Assembly: GCF_900129855.1 (NCBI RefSeq)
Contig: NZ_LT670819.1
Coordinates: forward strand, 2,046,001 to 2,110,000
DNA length: 64,000 bases
Direction: 5' to 3'
From: Streptomyces sp. 3214.6
GTDB lineage: Bacteria > Actinomycetota > Actinomycetes > Streptomycetales > Streptomycetaceae
Part shown: positions 1 through 10,811 of the stretch, piece after piece
Numbering within the stretch: the first letter of the stretch is position 1
Layout: the number at the start of each line of letters is the position of its first letter
Notes under the pieces: model-generated
The model's database searches: none
Seen by the model: only the letters and a program-made list of their open reading frames with translations
Told to the model about the DNA's origin: nothing
Program-made: the position numbers and the translations under genes

Positions 1-1636
1 CCGAGACGCTGCGGGCCGCCTCCAGAAGGAGCGGGACGAGCGCCTGCGGATCCGGGGCCACGCTGCGGGCGGCCTCCTCGGGGGTACGGACACGGACGTA
101 GGCGTCGACCAGCGCGCGGGCCTCCCGGCGCCTGCCCTCCGTGACCAGGCCGAGCACGGACTGCCCGATCTCGGCGGCCGGCCGGGCGACGCCCTGCCGC
201 AGGATCTGCTCGCCGTCGGCCGTGCGCCCCACGGCGGCCAGGGCGTCGGCCGCCGCGACGAGCCGGTCGGCGGGCAGGGACGCGGCCTCCCAGAGCAGGG
301 TGGTCCAGTCGGCGGTGAGTCCGGCGCGCTGCAGTTCGGCCGCGAGCAGCGGGATGCGGGCGGCCGGCCAGTAGGCGAGCTCGACGAGCAGGGCGTGCGC
401 CTCGCCGCTGCGGCCGTCGCCGCGGAGCCGCACCAGCCGCTCCACCACCTCGACGGTCTCCCGCCGGGCCACCGCGTCCAGCGGCTCACGCTGCGGCTCG
501 GACGGACGCTCGACCTTCTCGGCGGCCCCGGCGAAGCGGGCGCCGCGCGGGGTGCGGCGCGCGGGCGCGGCAGGCGCGGGCGCCACCGGCTCGGCGACGG
601 GCGGTACGACGGGAACGCCGGCGTCCTCCTCCTCGGCGATCCCGGCGAAGCGGGCGCTGCCACGACGCCGCTTGCGCTGCTTGGGCACGGGCGCCGGTGC
701 GGGAGCGGGGGTCTCCTCGGCGGGGGCCGTCGGAGCCCCGGCATCGTATGCGTCGACCGTGGTGCCCGCGGCGGACTCGGCACCGCGATACCCAGCCCGG
801 GCGTCGTGCACGTCGACCGCAGCACCGGCCGCAGGCCCGGCGGCGCCGTGCCCGGACCGTGCGTCGTGCACGTCGACCGCAGCACCGGCCACGGGCTCCG
901 CAGCCCGGTACCCGGCGCCGGCATCGTATGCATCGACCACAGCACCCGTCGCAGGCCCGCCGGCGCGGAACCCGGACCGGGGGTCGTACGCGGCGACCGC
1001 GGCACCCGGCGTTGATTCCGCGTCGGGATGCCTCGCACGGGCGGCGTATGTGTCGGTCGTGGGGGTGGTGGGGCGGGTGTTGGGGGTTGGATCGGTGGTG
1101 GTGGGGCCGGGGCGCGGGACGGAGGCCGGGAGGCGGTCCAACTCCGCCATCCGGTAACGGAGTTCGGCGCAGCGGGCGGTGGCTCGTTCGTGGTCGTCGT
1201 GGGCCCAGGCGAGGTCGAGGCGGATGGCCTCGGCCTGGTCGTGGGTGGCCGCCGAGGCAAGCCGGCGGCTCAGGTCGGCCAGCCGTTCCGCGGCGTAGCG
1301 CTGTTCGCGGAGCATGACGTCGAGCCGGTCCCCGAGGGCGTCGCGGCCGCCGGGCCGGGCGTCGTGGGCGGCGAGCGCGGCGGCGTGCAGGGGCCGTACC
1401 CGTTCCGCCTCCTGCACGGCGACCTCGGTGCCGTACTCGGCGGCGAGGTCCTGGAGCAGCGCCTCCACCACGTCCCAGGGCGGCACCTCACGTCCGTCGA
1501 GGCAGGCCTGCATGCCGTCGGGATCGCGCTGCCAGAACACCGCGCACCAGCCGGCGCCCTGATCCAGGCGCGCCAGCAGTGCACTCAGGTGGAGCGCGAA
1601 CTCCCGCACCCCGCCCGGGAGTTGATGCACATCCAT
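1..1636 (-). CDS. Unknown protein with internal 20-residue repeats (partial, 3' end beyond the left edge)
   Basis: An uninterrupted minus-strand frame opens at an ATG (protein begins MDVHQLPGGVREF) and runs off the left edge, so at least 545 codons are visible. The first ~190 residues are a helical, Arg/Glu/Ala-rich domain with a long segment likely to form a coiled coil. Residues 197-296 are five tandem 20-residue Ala/Gly/Asp-rich repeats. A basic patch (KQRKRRRG) follows, then an Ala/Leu-rich helical region that looks like alpha-solenoid hairpins. I do not recognise a family. The plus-strand frames over this stretch are shadows. No function is assigned. Confidence 0.75.
   Translation of the reverse strand, partial: MDVHQLPGGVREFALHLSALLARLDQGAGWCAVFWQRDPDGMQACLDGREVPPWDVVEALLQDLAAEYGTEVAVQEAERVRPLHAAALAAHDARPGGRDALGDRLDVMLREQRYAAERLADLSRRLASAATHDQAEAIRLDLAWAHDDHERATARCAELRYRMAELDRLPASVPRPGPTTTDPTPNTRPTTPTTDTYAARARHPDAESTPGAAVAAYDPRSGFRAGGPATGAVVDAYDAGAGYRAAEPVAGAAVDVHDARSGHGAAGPAAGAAVDVHDARAGYRGAESAAGTTVDAYDAGAPTAPAEETPAPAPAPVPKQRKRRRGSARFAGIAEEEDAGVPVVPPVAEPVAPAPAAPARRTPRGARFAGAAEKVERPSEPQREPLDAVARRETVEVVERLVRLRGDGRSGEAHALLVELAYWPAARIPLLAAELQRAGLTADWTTLLWEAASLPADRLVAAADALAAVGRTADGEQILRQGVARPAAEIGQSVLGLVTEGRRREARALVDAYVRVRTPEEAARSVAPDPQALVPLLLEAARSVS
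749..1048 (-). repeat. Five in-frame 60-bp tandem repeats inside the first gene
   Basis: Five consecutive 20-residue units share the pattern (Y/H)DARxGxRAAxPAAGAAVDA. The first and last copies are the most diverged. The repeat keeps the reading frame and is part of a low-complexity linker between two helical parts of the protein, so unit number could change between strains by slippage or recombination. Confidence 0.85.
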
Positions 1637-1780
1637 CGCTCGACTCCCGCCCCGGCCGGAACACTCCGGTTCGTAGAAAACACCAGTCGTGTTACAGCGG
1701 GGCTACGGCAAGTTTTCGAAGCGGACGCGACGGCGTCGTTTGCGCGATCTTGACCCCTGCCCGAGGACGGGCGCCGGGGG

Positions 1781-2032
1781 TCATACCGGGGCGAGCGCGC
1801 ACAGCCCGGCCAGTTCGTCCATCGACAGGCCGAGCACCCGGGCGAGCGCGGCGACGGTGAAGAACGCCGGGGTGGGCGCGCGGCCGGTCTCGATCTTGCG
1901 GAGGGTCTCGGCGGAGATGCCCGCGCTCGCCGCGATCTCGGTCATGCTCCGGCCGCCGCGCGCCTCGCGCAGCAACCGCCCGAGCCGCTCGCCGCGTTCG
2001 CGCTCTTCCGGAGTGAGGGGGGTACGCACCAT
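1781..2032 (-). CDS. Small XRE-family helix-turn-helix regulator
   Basis: An 83-residue protein, almost entirely one HTH_3/XRE domain. The helix-turn-helix is around MTEIAASAGISAETLRKIE (residues ~30-48), and the conserved hydrophobic helix (AALARVLGLSMDEL) follows. It is divergent from the methionine aminopeptidase gene with only 32 bp between start codons, and that gap holds a palindrome. This suggests it controls itself and map. Target and signal are unknown. Confidence 0.85.
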   Translation of the reverse strand: MVRTPLTPEERERGERLGRLLREARGGRSMTEIAASAGISAETLRKIETGRAPTPAFFTVAALARVLGLSMDELAGLCALAPV

Positions 2033-2044
2033 GCCGTCATTCTA

Positions 2045-2054
2045 ATACCGGTAT
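2045..2054. promoter_or_regulatory. Palindrome in the XRE/map divergent gap
   Basis: ATACCGGTAT is a perfect 10-bp palindrome in an unusually AT-rich 32-bp spacer. There is no room for a normal leader on either side and no Shine-Dalgarno before the map ATG, so at least the map transcript is probably leaderless. The palindrome is the obvious candidate operator for the XRE protein; this is inference from position and symmetry. Confidence 0.5.
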
Positions 2055-2064
2055 AGTAATTGGC

Positions 2065-2835
2065 ATGGTGGAGCTGAAGACAGACACATCGATCGATGCC
2101 ATGTACGAGGCGGGACAGGTCGTCGCACGGGCTCTTACGGCCGTGCGCAAGGCCGCCGACGTGGGCGTTTCCCTGCTGGAGCTGGACGAGCTGGCGCATG
2201 AGACGTTGCGGGAGGCGGGGGCGACGTCACCGTTCCTCGGCTACCGCCCGTCCTTCGCCCCGACGCCCTTCCCGGGGGTGATCTGCGCGTCCGTGAACGA
2301 CGCGATCGTGCACGGCGTCCCCACCCGCTACCGGCTGCGCGACGGCGATCTGCTCTCCGTCGACTTCGGCGCCGAGCTGAACGGCTGGGTCGGCGACTCC
2401 GCGATCAGCTTCACCGTCGGACGGGCACGCCCGGCGGACGTCCGGCTGATCGAGACGGCCGAGCGTGCCCTCGCGGCGGGCATCGAGGCGGCGGTCGTCG
2501 GCAACCGCGTCGGCGACATCGCGCACGCGATCGGCACGGTCTGCCGGGCGGGGGGCTACGGCATCATGGACGACTTCGGCGGCCACGGCGTGGGCCGCCA
2601 CATGCACGAGGACCCAGCGATCCCCAACGAGGGCCGCCCGCACCGCGGCCTCCCGCTGCGTCACGGCATGGTCATCGCGATCGAGCCGATGCTGATCGCC
2701 GGCGGCGGGGACGACTATCACGCGGCCCCGGACGGCTGGACGCTCCGAACGAACGACGGCTCAAGAGCGGCCCACACCGAACACACGGTGGCGATCACGG
2801 AGGCGGGCCCCAGAGTCCTGACCGAGAGGCTCTAG
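2065..2835 (+). CDS. map: Type I methionine aminopeptidase
   Basis: A 256-residue cytoplasmic metalloprotease that removes the initiator methionine from nascent proteins. The pita-bread-fold metal ligands are visible: Asp in LLSVDFGAELNGWVGDS (two Asp), His in GHGVGRHMHEDP, Glu in VIAIEPML and Glu in the final HTEHTVAITE. It lacks the N-terminal zinc-finger extension of some forms. Streptomycetes usually carry more than one map. This copy, paired with a divergent XRE gene, is probably the accessory one rather than the copy linked to secY/adk. The ATG is used directly after the palindrome with no visible ribosome-binding site. Confidence 0.93.
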   Translation: MVELKTDTSIDAMYEAGQVVARALTAVRKAADVGVSLLELDELAHETLREAGATSPFLGYRPSFAPTPFPGVICASVNDAIVHGVPTRYRLRDGDLLSVDFGAELNGWVGDSAISFTVGRARPADVRLIETAERALAAGIEAAVVGNRVGDIAHAIGTVCRAGGYGIMDDFGGHGVGRHMHEDPAIPNEGRPHRGLPLRHGMVIAIEPMLIAGGGDDYHAAPDGWTLRTNDGSRAAHTEHTVAITEAGPRVLTERL

Positions 2836-2907
2836 AGCAGCCGGCGGTCCACCGGGGGCGCGAGGCCGTGACGCACCCAGGACATGCCACGCAAAGGGGA
2901 ACGTGCC

Positions 2908-2946
2908 ATGGTGGTCTACGGGCCCTGCCCAACCACACAGGTGTAG
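2908..2946 (+). other. Possible 12-codon leader ORF upstream of the Clp ATPase
   Basis: An ATG preceded at ideal spacing (8 nt) by AAAGGGGA opens a frame of 12 codons (MVVYGPCPTTQV) ending in TAG, 55 bp before the Clp ATPase start. The Shine-Dalgarno sequence is stronger than that of the Clp gene itself. It may be a leader peptide or chance. Confidence 0.25.
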
Positions 2947-3001
2947 CGCCGCACGGCGAGGGCACCCGCGTCCGAACGGTACCTCGATCGAACGGAACGC
3001 C

Positions 3002-5551
<2,550 letters not shown>

Positions 5552-5563
5552 GAGCTCCTGCCG

Positions 5564-7375
5564 CTACGGCGCCGGGTGCACCACCTGCGCGGAGCCGCCG
5601 CCGCGCCGAACGGTCTCGGCGGCGGCCAGCCACTTGCCGTTCGGCAGCCGCTGCACGCCCGTCGCGGCACCGATCTCGGGGTTGAGCTTGAAGGAATGGC
5701 CAAGGGCCTCCAGCCGGGCCCGCAGGCTGTCCGGGCCGGCGTCGTTGTAGAGCGCGGGCTCCAACTCCGTCTGCGCGGCGTTGCGTTGGCTGGCGCGCGG
5801 GGCGGCGATCGCGTCGACGAGCGGCAGACGGCGGTCGAGGAACTCGGTGAGGGTCTGCAGCACGGTGGTGATGATGGTCGCGCCGCCGGGCGAACCCAGC
5901 GCCACCACCGGCTCGTTGTGCCGGTCCAGCACGATCGTGGGTGAGATCGACGACCGCGGCCGCTTGCCCGGGCCCGGCAGGTTCGGGTCGTGGACGGCCG
6001 GGTTGGCGGGTGCGAAGGAGAAGTCCGTCAGCTCGTTGTTGAGGATGAAGCCGCGGCCGGGGACGGTGATGGCGCTGCCGCCGGTCTGCTCGATGGTGAG
6101 CGTGTAGGAGACGACGTTGCCCCACTTGTCGGCGACGGTCAGGTGCGTGGTGTTCTCGCCCTCGTACGTCGTCGGCGCCGCCGTGCCAGCGGTGTTGCAG
6201 GCGGCCGGACGGCGCGGGTCGCCCGGTGCCACGGGGCTGGTGAGGACCGCGTCGTCCTTGATGAGGCAGGCGCGGGAGTCGGCGTACTTCTGCGACAGCA
6301 GTTGCTTCGTGGGCACGTCCTCGAAGGCGGGGTCGCCGACCCAGCGTCCCCGGTCGGCGAAGGCGATCCTGCTCGCCTCGATGAAGTGGTGCAGATACTG
6401 CACCTCGCTCGCCTTGGAAAGGTCCGTCCTCTCAAGGATGTTGAGGGCCTCGCCGACCGTTGTGCCGCCCGAGGACGAGGGGGCGATGGAGTAGACGCCC
6501 AGTCCGCGGTACGAAGTCCTCGTCGGTGCCTGGGGTTTGGCGCGGTAGGCCGCGAGATCCTTGGCGGTCAGGTCGCCGGGCCGGGCGTTCCAGCCCGAAC
6601 CCGGGTCCACGGGAGGGTGGTTGACGGTGTCGACGATGTCCTTGCCGAGGCCGCCCCGGTAGATCGCGTCGACGCCCTTCCTGCCGAGCTCCTCGTAGGT
6701 CTTCGCGAGGTCGGGGTTCTTGAACGTGGAGCCCACGACGGGGAGCCCGCCGCCCGGCAGGAACAGCTTCGCCGTGTCGGGGAAGTAGCGGAAGCGGGTC
6801 TCGTTGGCGGCGGTCTGGCTGCGGAAGGTGTCGTCGACGGTGAAGCCGTCGCGGGCGATGCGCTCGGCGGGCTTCAGGACCGTGCCGAGCCGTTCGCTGC
6901 CCCACTTGCCCAGTGCCGTCGCCCAGGTGGCCGGCGTGCCCGGCGTGCCGACGCTGAGGCCGCTGCTGACGGCGTCCGCGAAGGCGAGCGGCTTGCCGTT
7001 CTCCAGGAAGAGACCGGAGTCCGCCGTCAGCGGCGCGGTCTCGCGGCCGTCGATGGTGTGCACCGTGCGGGACTTGGCGTCGTAGTAGACGAAGTAGCCG
7101 CCTCCGCCGATGCCGGAGGAGTAGGGCTCGGTGACGCCGAGGGCGGCGGCGGTGGCGACGGCCGCGTCGACGGCGTTGCCACCCTTCCTCAGCACCTCGA
7201 TACCGGCCGCGGAGGCGTCCGCGTCGACGCTGGCCACGGCGCCGCCGTAGCCGACGGCGACGGGTACCTTCGCAACCCCCGTTCTCTGTGCGGCGGGTGG
7301 CGCTGCCGCCCCCACCGTGACCACGGCGGCCGAGACCGCCAGGACCGACAGTTTCCGCGCGACAGGGCGACGCAT
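5564..7375 (-). CDS. ggt: Secreted gamma-glutamyltransferase
   Basis: A 603-residue Ntn-hydrolase that cleaves or transfers the gamma-glutamyl group of glutathione and gamma-glutamyl peptides. The start at 7375 (MRRPVARKLSVLAVSAAVV) gives an Arg-rich n-region plus hydrophobic signal peptide and has GGAGG at good spacing. The autocleavage nucleophile is the first Thr of ENTTHLTVADKWGN, about residue 409. The downstream SPGGATI oxyanion loop is also conserved. The protein should be exported, cleave itself into large and small subunits, and act outside the membrane. Streptomyces use mycothiol, so the natural substrate may be external peptides rather than internal glutathione. Confidence 0.95.
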   Translation of the reverse strand: MRRPVARKLSVLAVSAAVVTVGAAAPPAAQRTGVAKVPVAVGYGGAVASVDADASAAGIEVLRKGGNAVDAAVATAAALGVTEPYSSGIGGGGYFVYYDAKSRTVHTIDGRETAPLTADSGLFLENGKPLAFADAVSSGLSVGTPGTPATWATALGKWGSERLGTVLKPAERIARDGFTVDDTFRSQTAANETRFRYFPDTAKLFLPGGGLPVVGSTFKNPDLAKTYEELGRKGVDAIYRGGLGKDIVDTVNHPPVDPGSGWNARPGDLTAKDLAAYRAKPQAPTRTSYRGLGVYSIAPSSSGGTTVGEALNILERTDLSKASEVQYLHHFIEASRIAFADRGRWVGDPAFEDVPTKQLLSQKYADSRACLIKDDAVLTSPVAPGDPRRPAACNTAGTAAPTTYEGENTTHLTVADKWGNVVSYTLTIEQTGGSAITVPGRGFILNNELTDFSFAPANPAVHDPNLPGPGKRPRSSISPTIVLDRHNEPVVALGSPGGATIITTVLQTLTEFLDRRLPLVDAIAAPRASQRNAAQTELEPALYNDAGPDSLRARLEALGHSFKLNPEIGAATGVQRLPNGKWLAAAETVRRGGGSAQVVHPAP

Positions 7376-7518
7376 CCGTACCTCCAGTCCAGGACCGTCC
7401 GCGCAGCGTAACCACATTCACGGAGGCCTGACAGACTCCTTCCGGGCACTGTCATACGACTGCCACACCTCGAACACGGGTACGTACCGGTCATGCTCGC
7501 CCGCTACCATGCGCGCCC

Positions 7519-8280
7519 ATGAACGACGACGTGCGCAACATCGTCCTGGGCGTGGTCGCCGCCGGCATCAGCGCCGCGTTCGGCTGGCTCGCCCGTACGT
7601 ACCTGTGGCGGCGCCGACTGCGGCGCAAGCAGGCGTTCTTCGGGCTGCCGGAGAACTCGGAGACCTTGCTGGTCGTCAACCGCGACCCGGCGTCCTCCGA
7701 GCCCGCGGTGCACCGCTTCGACGTCTTCGCGCTGCTGGAGCTCTCCGCGCTGATCAAGGACTGCGGCGCCAACGTCCAGGTGGTCACCCAGGACACCGCC
7801 CAGCAGGGTTTCGGCGAGCGCACCGAGTTCTGCGTGGGCGGCCCCGCCTCCAACCGGCGCATGATGGCGCACATGGCGGCGATGCTGCCGGGCGTGCGCG
7901 TCAACGTCGATCCCGAACCGGGGCCGGACCGGGGGGCGTTCCAGATCGGACCCGATCGATACCGGCTGGAGGCGGGGATCACGGAGTATGTGCTGCTGGC
8001 CCGGCTCACCGCGGGCGGGCGGCGTGACATGCGGCCGGTGTTCCTCTTCTGCGGCCAGCGTGCGATCACCAACCAGGCCGCCACCCGCTATCTCGCCCGC
8101 AACCACGAGCGGCTGGCCCGCAAACACGGGAACAACTCGTTCGTGCTGTTGCTGAAGGTGGTCAACTCGCAGGCGTACGGCCCCGATGTGGTGGATCTGG
8201 TCGCCGACGTGAGCCGGGCGGCGCAGGCGCCGCTGCCGTCCCAGGAGGTGGCTTCGCGCAGCTCACATCGTGCGTCCTGA
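7519..8280 (+). CDS. Membrane-anchored protein of unknown function
   Basis: 253 residues with one N-terminal transmembrane helix (IVLGVVAAGISAAFGWLA, residues ~8-25), then Arg-rich positive-inside flanks and a soluble cytosolic domain with alternating strands and helices. Motifs include TLLVVNRDP, FCVGGPASNRRM and PVFLFCGQRAIT. The GGPASNRRM stretch looks like a nucleotide- or ligand-binding loop, but I cannot name a family. The gene is divergent from ggt with a 143-bp gap; there is no evidence for a shared function. Confidence 0.8.
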   Translation: MNDDVRNIVLGVVAAGISAAFGWLARTYLWRRRLRRKQAFFGLPENSETLLVVNRDPASSEPAVHRFDVFALLELSALIKDCGANVQVVTQDTAQQGFGERTEFCVGGPASNRRMMAHMAAMLPGVRVNVDPEPGPDRGAFQIGPDRYRLEAGITEYVLLARLTAGGRRDMRPVFLFCGQRAITNQAATRYLARNHERLARKHGNNSFVLLLKVVNSQAYGPDVVDLVADVSRAAQAPLPSQEVASRSSHRAS

Positions 8281-8517
8281 GTGCCTTCCGGCAAGCGGAC
8301 AGAAACTCGCCGACATCGTTTACGTCGTGCTCAGTCACGACGTGCGGGGCTTCTGGCAGTAGTCGACCCGCTCCACATCGAGCACAACCCGTCCGGCGCG
8401 CGGCTGACCTTCTCCTCGCCGGCGAACGACCCGTCGTATGTGGCGGTTCCGCTGCGCGAGCAGTGATCTCCGGCCGCTGCCGGGGCGGGTGGGCTCGGTG
8501 GCTGCCGCCGGTCGGGA
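8281..8517. other. Spacer with a short unassigned frame
   Basis: After the unknown membrane protein a plus frame ends ...SGARLTFSSPANDPSYVAV..LREQ at 8466. It resembles the tail of some protein but has no convincing start, and I could not place it. Given the decayed gene next to it, this is probably debris. Confidence 0.3.
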
Positions 8518-8724
8518 TCAGTGCTTGAGGATCTTGGAGAGGAAGTCCTTGGCGCGGGCGACCGCCACGCTCCCCCAGCGCCTGAAGGGCCTGGGAGGTA
8601 CCTGGCCCAGCGAGATGTTGACGCGCGGCACAGTGTCGACTTCCCCGATCCCGAAGGGCGGGACATGCAGCTCCCCGAAGTACTTGTTGACGTCACGCAG
8701 CTCGATCAACGGATCGACGGCCAT
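8518..8724 (-). pseudogene. gluA: Internally deleted glutamate ABC-transporter ATPase (gluA remnant)
   Basis: The first 21 codons (MAVDPLIELRDVNKYFGELH) are the N-terminus of a GluA/GlnQ-type amino-acid transporter ATPase, and the last residues (RAKDFLSKILKH, stop) are its C-terminus. Between them only ~40 codons remain instead of ~220. The Walker A segment PSGSGKSTLCRA is still present but in another frame (around 8650-8690). At least two deletions and a frame change have occurred, so no functional ATPase can be made. The adjoining permease and binding-protein genes are absent. Confidence 0.9.
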
Positions 8725-8838
8725 GCGCAGCCCTACTCACTCTCAGCTGTGTCGTGATTGCCGCAAACTATCCACATAAGGCTGGAGTTAAGACACGACA
8801 CGCACTTTTCGGTCATTAGCCGTATTTAATCCATAAAG
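8725..8838. other. AT-rich spacer, probably the old gluA promoter
   Basis: This stretch is clearly richer in A/T than its surroundings and lies upstream of the gluA remnant and downstream of the DUF6278 gene. It contains no gene. It probably preserves the leader and promoter of the lost transporter. Confidence 0.35.
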
Positions 8839-9258
8839 TCAGTTCTCTGACACCTCTGCGTACAGCTGGGACAGTTCGGGAGTGCCGCTCGCGGCCCACT
8901 CGTGTCCTGCGGTGACCACGTCGACCTCCCGGCCGGACTCCAGCCTGACGACCGGCTCGCCGCCGGGCCGGATCGCCCAGGCGGCGCCCGGCACGGTCCG
9001 CACCACGACGGTGCCCAGGTAGAGCCCGGCGTCATGGCCGAACCACGACAGGCCGTCCTCGTCGTCGCGCCAGCGCGGCGGAAGCTGGTCCAGGGCCTCC
9101 AACGAGGCGGCGGTGTCGTCGAGTCCGATCCCCTCCCGGGCCGCGTGGGATCGCAACAGCTCGCATTCGGAGAGGAGTTCGGCGATCCCCTCGGGGTCCT
9201 CGGCCAGCACCGACGCACGGTACTTCTTGCTCCTGTTGCCCAGGAAAGGGATGTTCAT
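8839..9258 (-). CDS. DUF6278-type conserved hypothetical protein
   Basis: A 139-residue cytoplasmic protein beginning MNIPFLGNRSKKYRASVLAE. It has a helical N-terminal half with SECELL and a C-terminal beta-rich half (LYLGTVVVRTVP, SGREVDVV). The ATG at 9258 is chosen because the upstream in-frame codons have no family-like sequence. Function is unknown. It is read in the same direction as exonuclease III, 61 bp behind it. Confidence 0.75.
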   Translation of the reverse strand: MNIPFLGNRSKKYRASVLAEDPEGIAELLSECELLRSHAAREGIGLDDTAASLEALDQLPPRWRDDEDGLSWFGHDAGLYLGTVVVRTVPGAAWAIRPGGEPVVRLESGREVDVVTAGHEWAASGTPELSQLYAEVSEN

Positions 9259-9319
9259 AAGCTCAGCGTGACACCGGCACCGGGGTGTGCACCACAGGCG
9301 CGCTGGCCCTCCCCGGGAC

Positions 9320-10099
9320 CTACACGTCGAGGTCGACGACGACCGGCGCGTGGTCCGAGGCGCCCTTGCCCTTGCGTTCCTCGCGGTCGACATAGGCGTC
9401 CTTGACGGCCTTGGCGAACGGCTCGTTGCCGTACACGAGGTCGATGCGCATGCCGCGGTTCTTGGGGAAGCAGAGCTGGCGGTAGTCCCAGTACGTGAAG
9501 GGGTGCTCGTACTTCAGGGGGCGCGGGACGACGTCCGACAGGCCGGCCTCGCGCAGGGCGGCCAGGGCGGCGCGCTCGGCCGGGGTGACATGGGTGAGTC
9601 CCTCGAACGCGGCCACGTCGTAGACATCGTCATCGGTCGGCGCCACGTTGTAGTCGCCCATCACCGCGAAGGGCCGGCCGCCCGCCGCGTCGCCCGCGAC
9701 GGCCGCCTTGAGGGCCTCGAACCACTGAAGCTTGTAGGCGTAGTGCGGGTGGTCGACCTCGCGGCCGTTCGGCACGTACACCGACCAGACGCGGACCGGG
9801 CCGCAGGTCGCCGAGATGGCGCGGGGCTCCGGCGCGCCGTCGTAGCCGGGGTCGCCGGGCAGGCCCTTGACGACGTCCGCGAGGCCGACGCGGGAGATCA
9901 CCGCCACGCCGTTCCACCGGCCCGTGGCATGGACGGCCGCCTCGTAGCCCCGCTCGCGCAGCTGGTCGAGCGGGAACTGCTCCTCGGCGACCTTGGCCTC
10001 CTGGAGGCAGAGCACGTCGGTGCCGCTGCTCTCCAGCCAGGCCAGGAGCCTCGGCAGGCGGGCGGTGATCGAGTTGACGTTCCAGGTCGCGATGCGCAT
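9320..10099 (-). CDS. xth: Exodeoxyribonuclease III / AP endonuclease
   Basis: A 259-residue enzyme of the exonuclease-endonuclease-phosphatase fold for repair of abasic sites. Conserved segments are the start MRIATWNVNSI (Asn), LCLQEAK (metal-binding Glu), the YVPNG loop, GDYNVAP (Asp/Asn), MRIDLVYGN and the final SDHAPVVVDL (catalytic Asp-His). Length is normal and the product is cytoplasmic. It lies immediately downstream of an MBL-fold gene, 30 bp apart, so the two are probably cotranscribed. Confidence 0.95.
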   Translation of the reverse strand: MRIATWNVNSITARLPRLLAWLESSGTDVLCLQEAKVAEEQFPLDQLRERGYEAAVHATGRWNGVAVISRVGLADVVKGLPGDPGYDGAPEPRAISATCGPVRVWSVYVPNGREVDHPHYAYKLQWFEALKAAVAGDAAGGRPFAVMGDYNVAPTDDDVYDVAAFEGLTHVTPAERAALAALREAGLSDVVPRPLKYEHPFTYWDYRQLCFPKNRGMRIDLVYGNEPFAKAVKDAYVDREERKGKGASDHAPVVVDLDV

Positions 10100-10129
10100 G
10101 TCTCACAACCTACCCGGCAGGTCCGACAC

Positions 10130-10777
10130 TCACAGGAGTGCGGTCTCCCCGGGCGTCAGCCGCAGGTGCCGCGAGCCGCCGAGGGAGCCGATCTGGTTGT
10201 CGTAGATCGGGCGGGCGAGGTCGGTGAGGAGGGCGTCGTGGATGTCGTAGGCCCGCTGTGGCTTCACCTCACGGACGTAGTCGATGACCTCGGAGATCTT
10301 GCTCCAGGGGGCCATCACCGGGAGCATCAGCGTCTCGACGGCGCAGTCGGGGACGGTGAGGGCGTCGCCGGGGTGGAAGACGCGGCCGTCGTCGATGAGG
10401 TAGCCGACGTTGGTGATGCGCGGGATGTCGGGGTGGATGACGGCGTGCAGCTCGCCGTGGACCTGGACGTCGAAGGCCGCGGCGGTGAACGTGTCGCCGT
10501 GGCCGACGGTGTGGACGCGGCCGGGGAAGGCCGCGGAGATCTTCTCGGCGACCGACTTCAGGGTCCAGATCTCGGCCGCCGGGTTGGCGTCCATGGCCGT
10601 GCGCAGCCGGCCTTCGTGGAAGTGGTCGGGGTGCTCGTGCGTGACCAGGATGGCGTCCGCGCCGACCGCCGCGTCCTCCTCGCCGAACCCGCCGGGGTCG
10701 AGGACGAGCGTGCGCCCGTCCTTCTCCAGGCGCACGCACGCGTGGAACTTCTTCGTGAGCAACAGATCCGTCGTCAT
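10130..10777 (-). CDS. MBL-fold metal-dependent hydrolase
   Basis: A 215-residue small metallo-beta-lactamase-fold protein with the metal motif THEHPDHFH and later ligands GELHAVIHPD, HPGDALT and a final His near YDIHDALL. It belongs to the UlaG/YycJ-like hydrolases and has no signal peptide. Two starts are close together (10786 and 10777); 10777 (MTTDLLLTKKFHACVRL) fits the family better. The substrate is not predictable. The gene sits 34 bp downstream of the PcaL-like gene and shares its direction. Confidence 0.87.
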   Translation of the reverse strand: MTTDLLLTKKFHACVRLEKDGRTLVLDPGGFGEEDAAVGADAILVTHEHPDHFHEGRLRTAMDANPAAEIWTLKSVAEKISAAFPGRVHTVGHGDTFTAAAFDVQVHGELHAVIHPDIPRITNVGYLIDDGRVFHPGDALTVPDCAVETLMLPVMAPWSKISEVIDYVREVKPQRAYDIHDALLTDLARPIYDNQIGSLGGSRHLRLTPGETALL

Positions 10778-10811
10778 GGCGTCCATCCTGCCTCGGCGCC
10801 GACGGCGGGGC

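Noticed and set aside
749..1048. CRISPR-like array
   Set aside because: Units are contiguous, in frame and without spacers; there are no cas genes nearby.
395..1317. Several long plus-strand frames over the first gene, also showing repeats
   Set aside because: They are antisense or out-of-frame shadows of the minus-strand repeat protein; no ribosome-binding sites and Arg/Pro-rich nonsense composition.
2970..2995. HspR/HAIR or ClgR box before the Clp ATPase
   Set aside because: Only two CGAACGG direct repeats are present; neither known motif matches.
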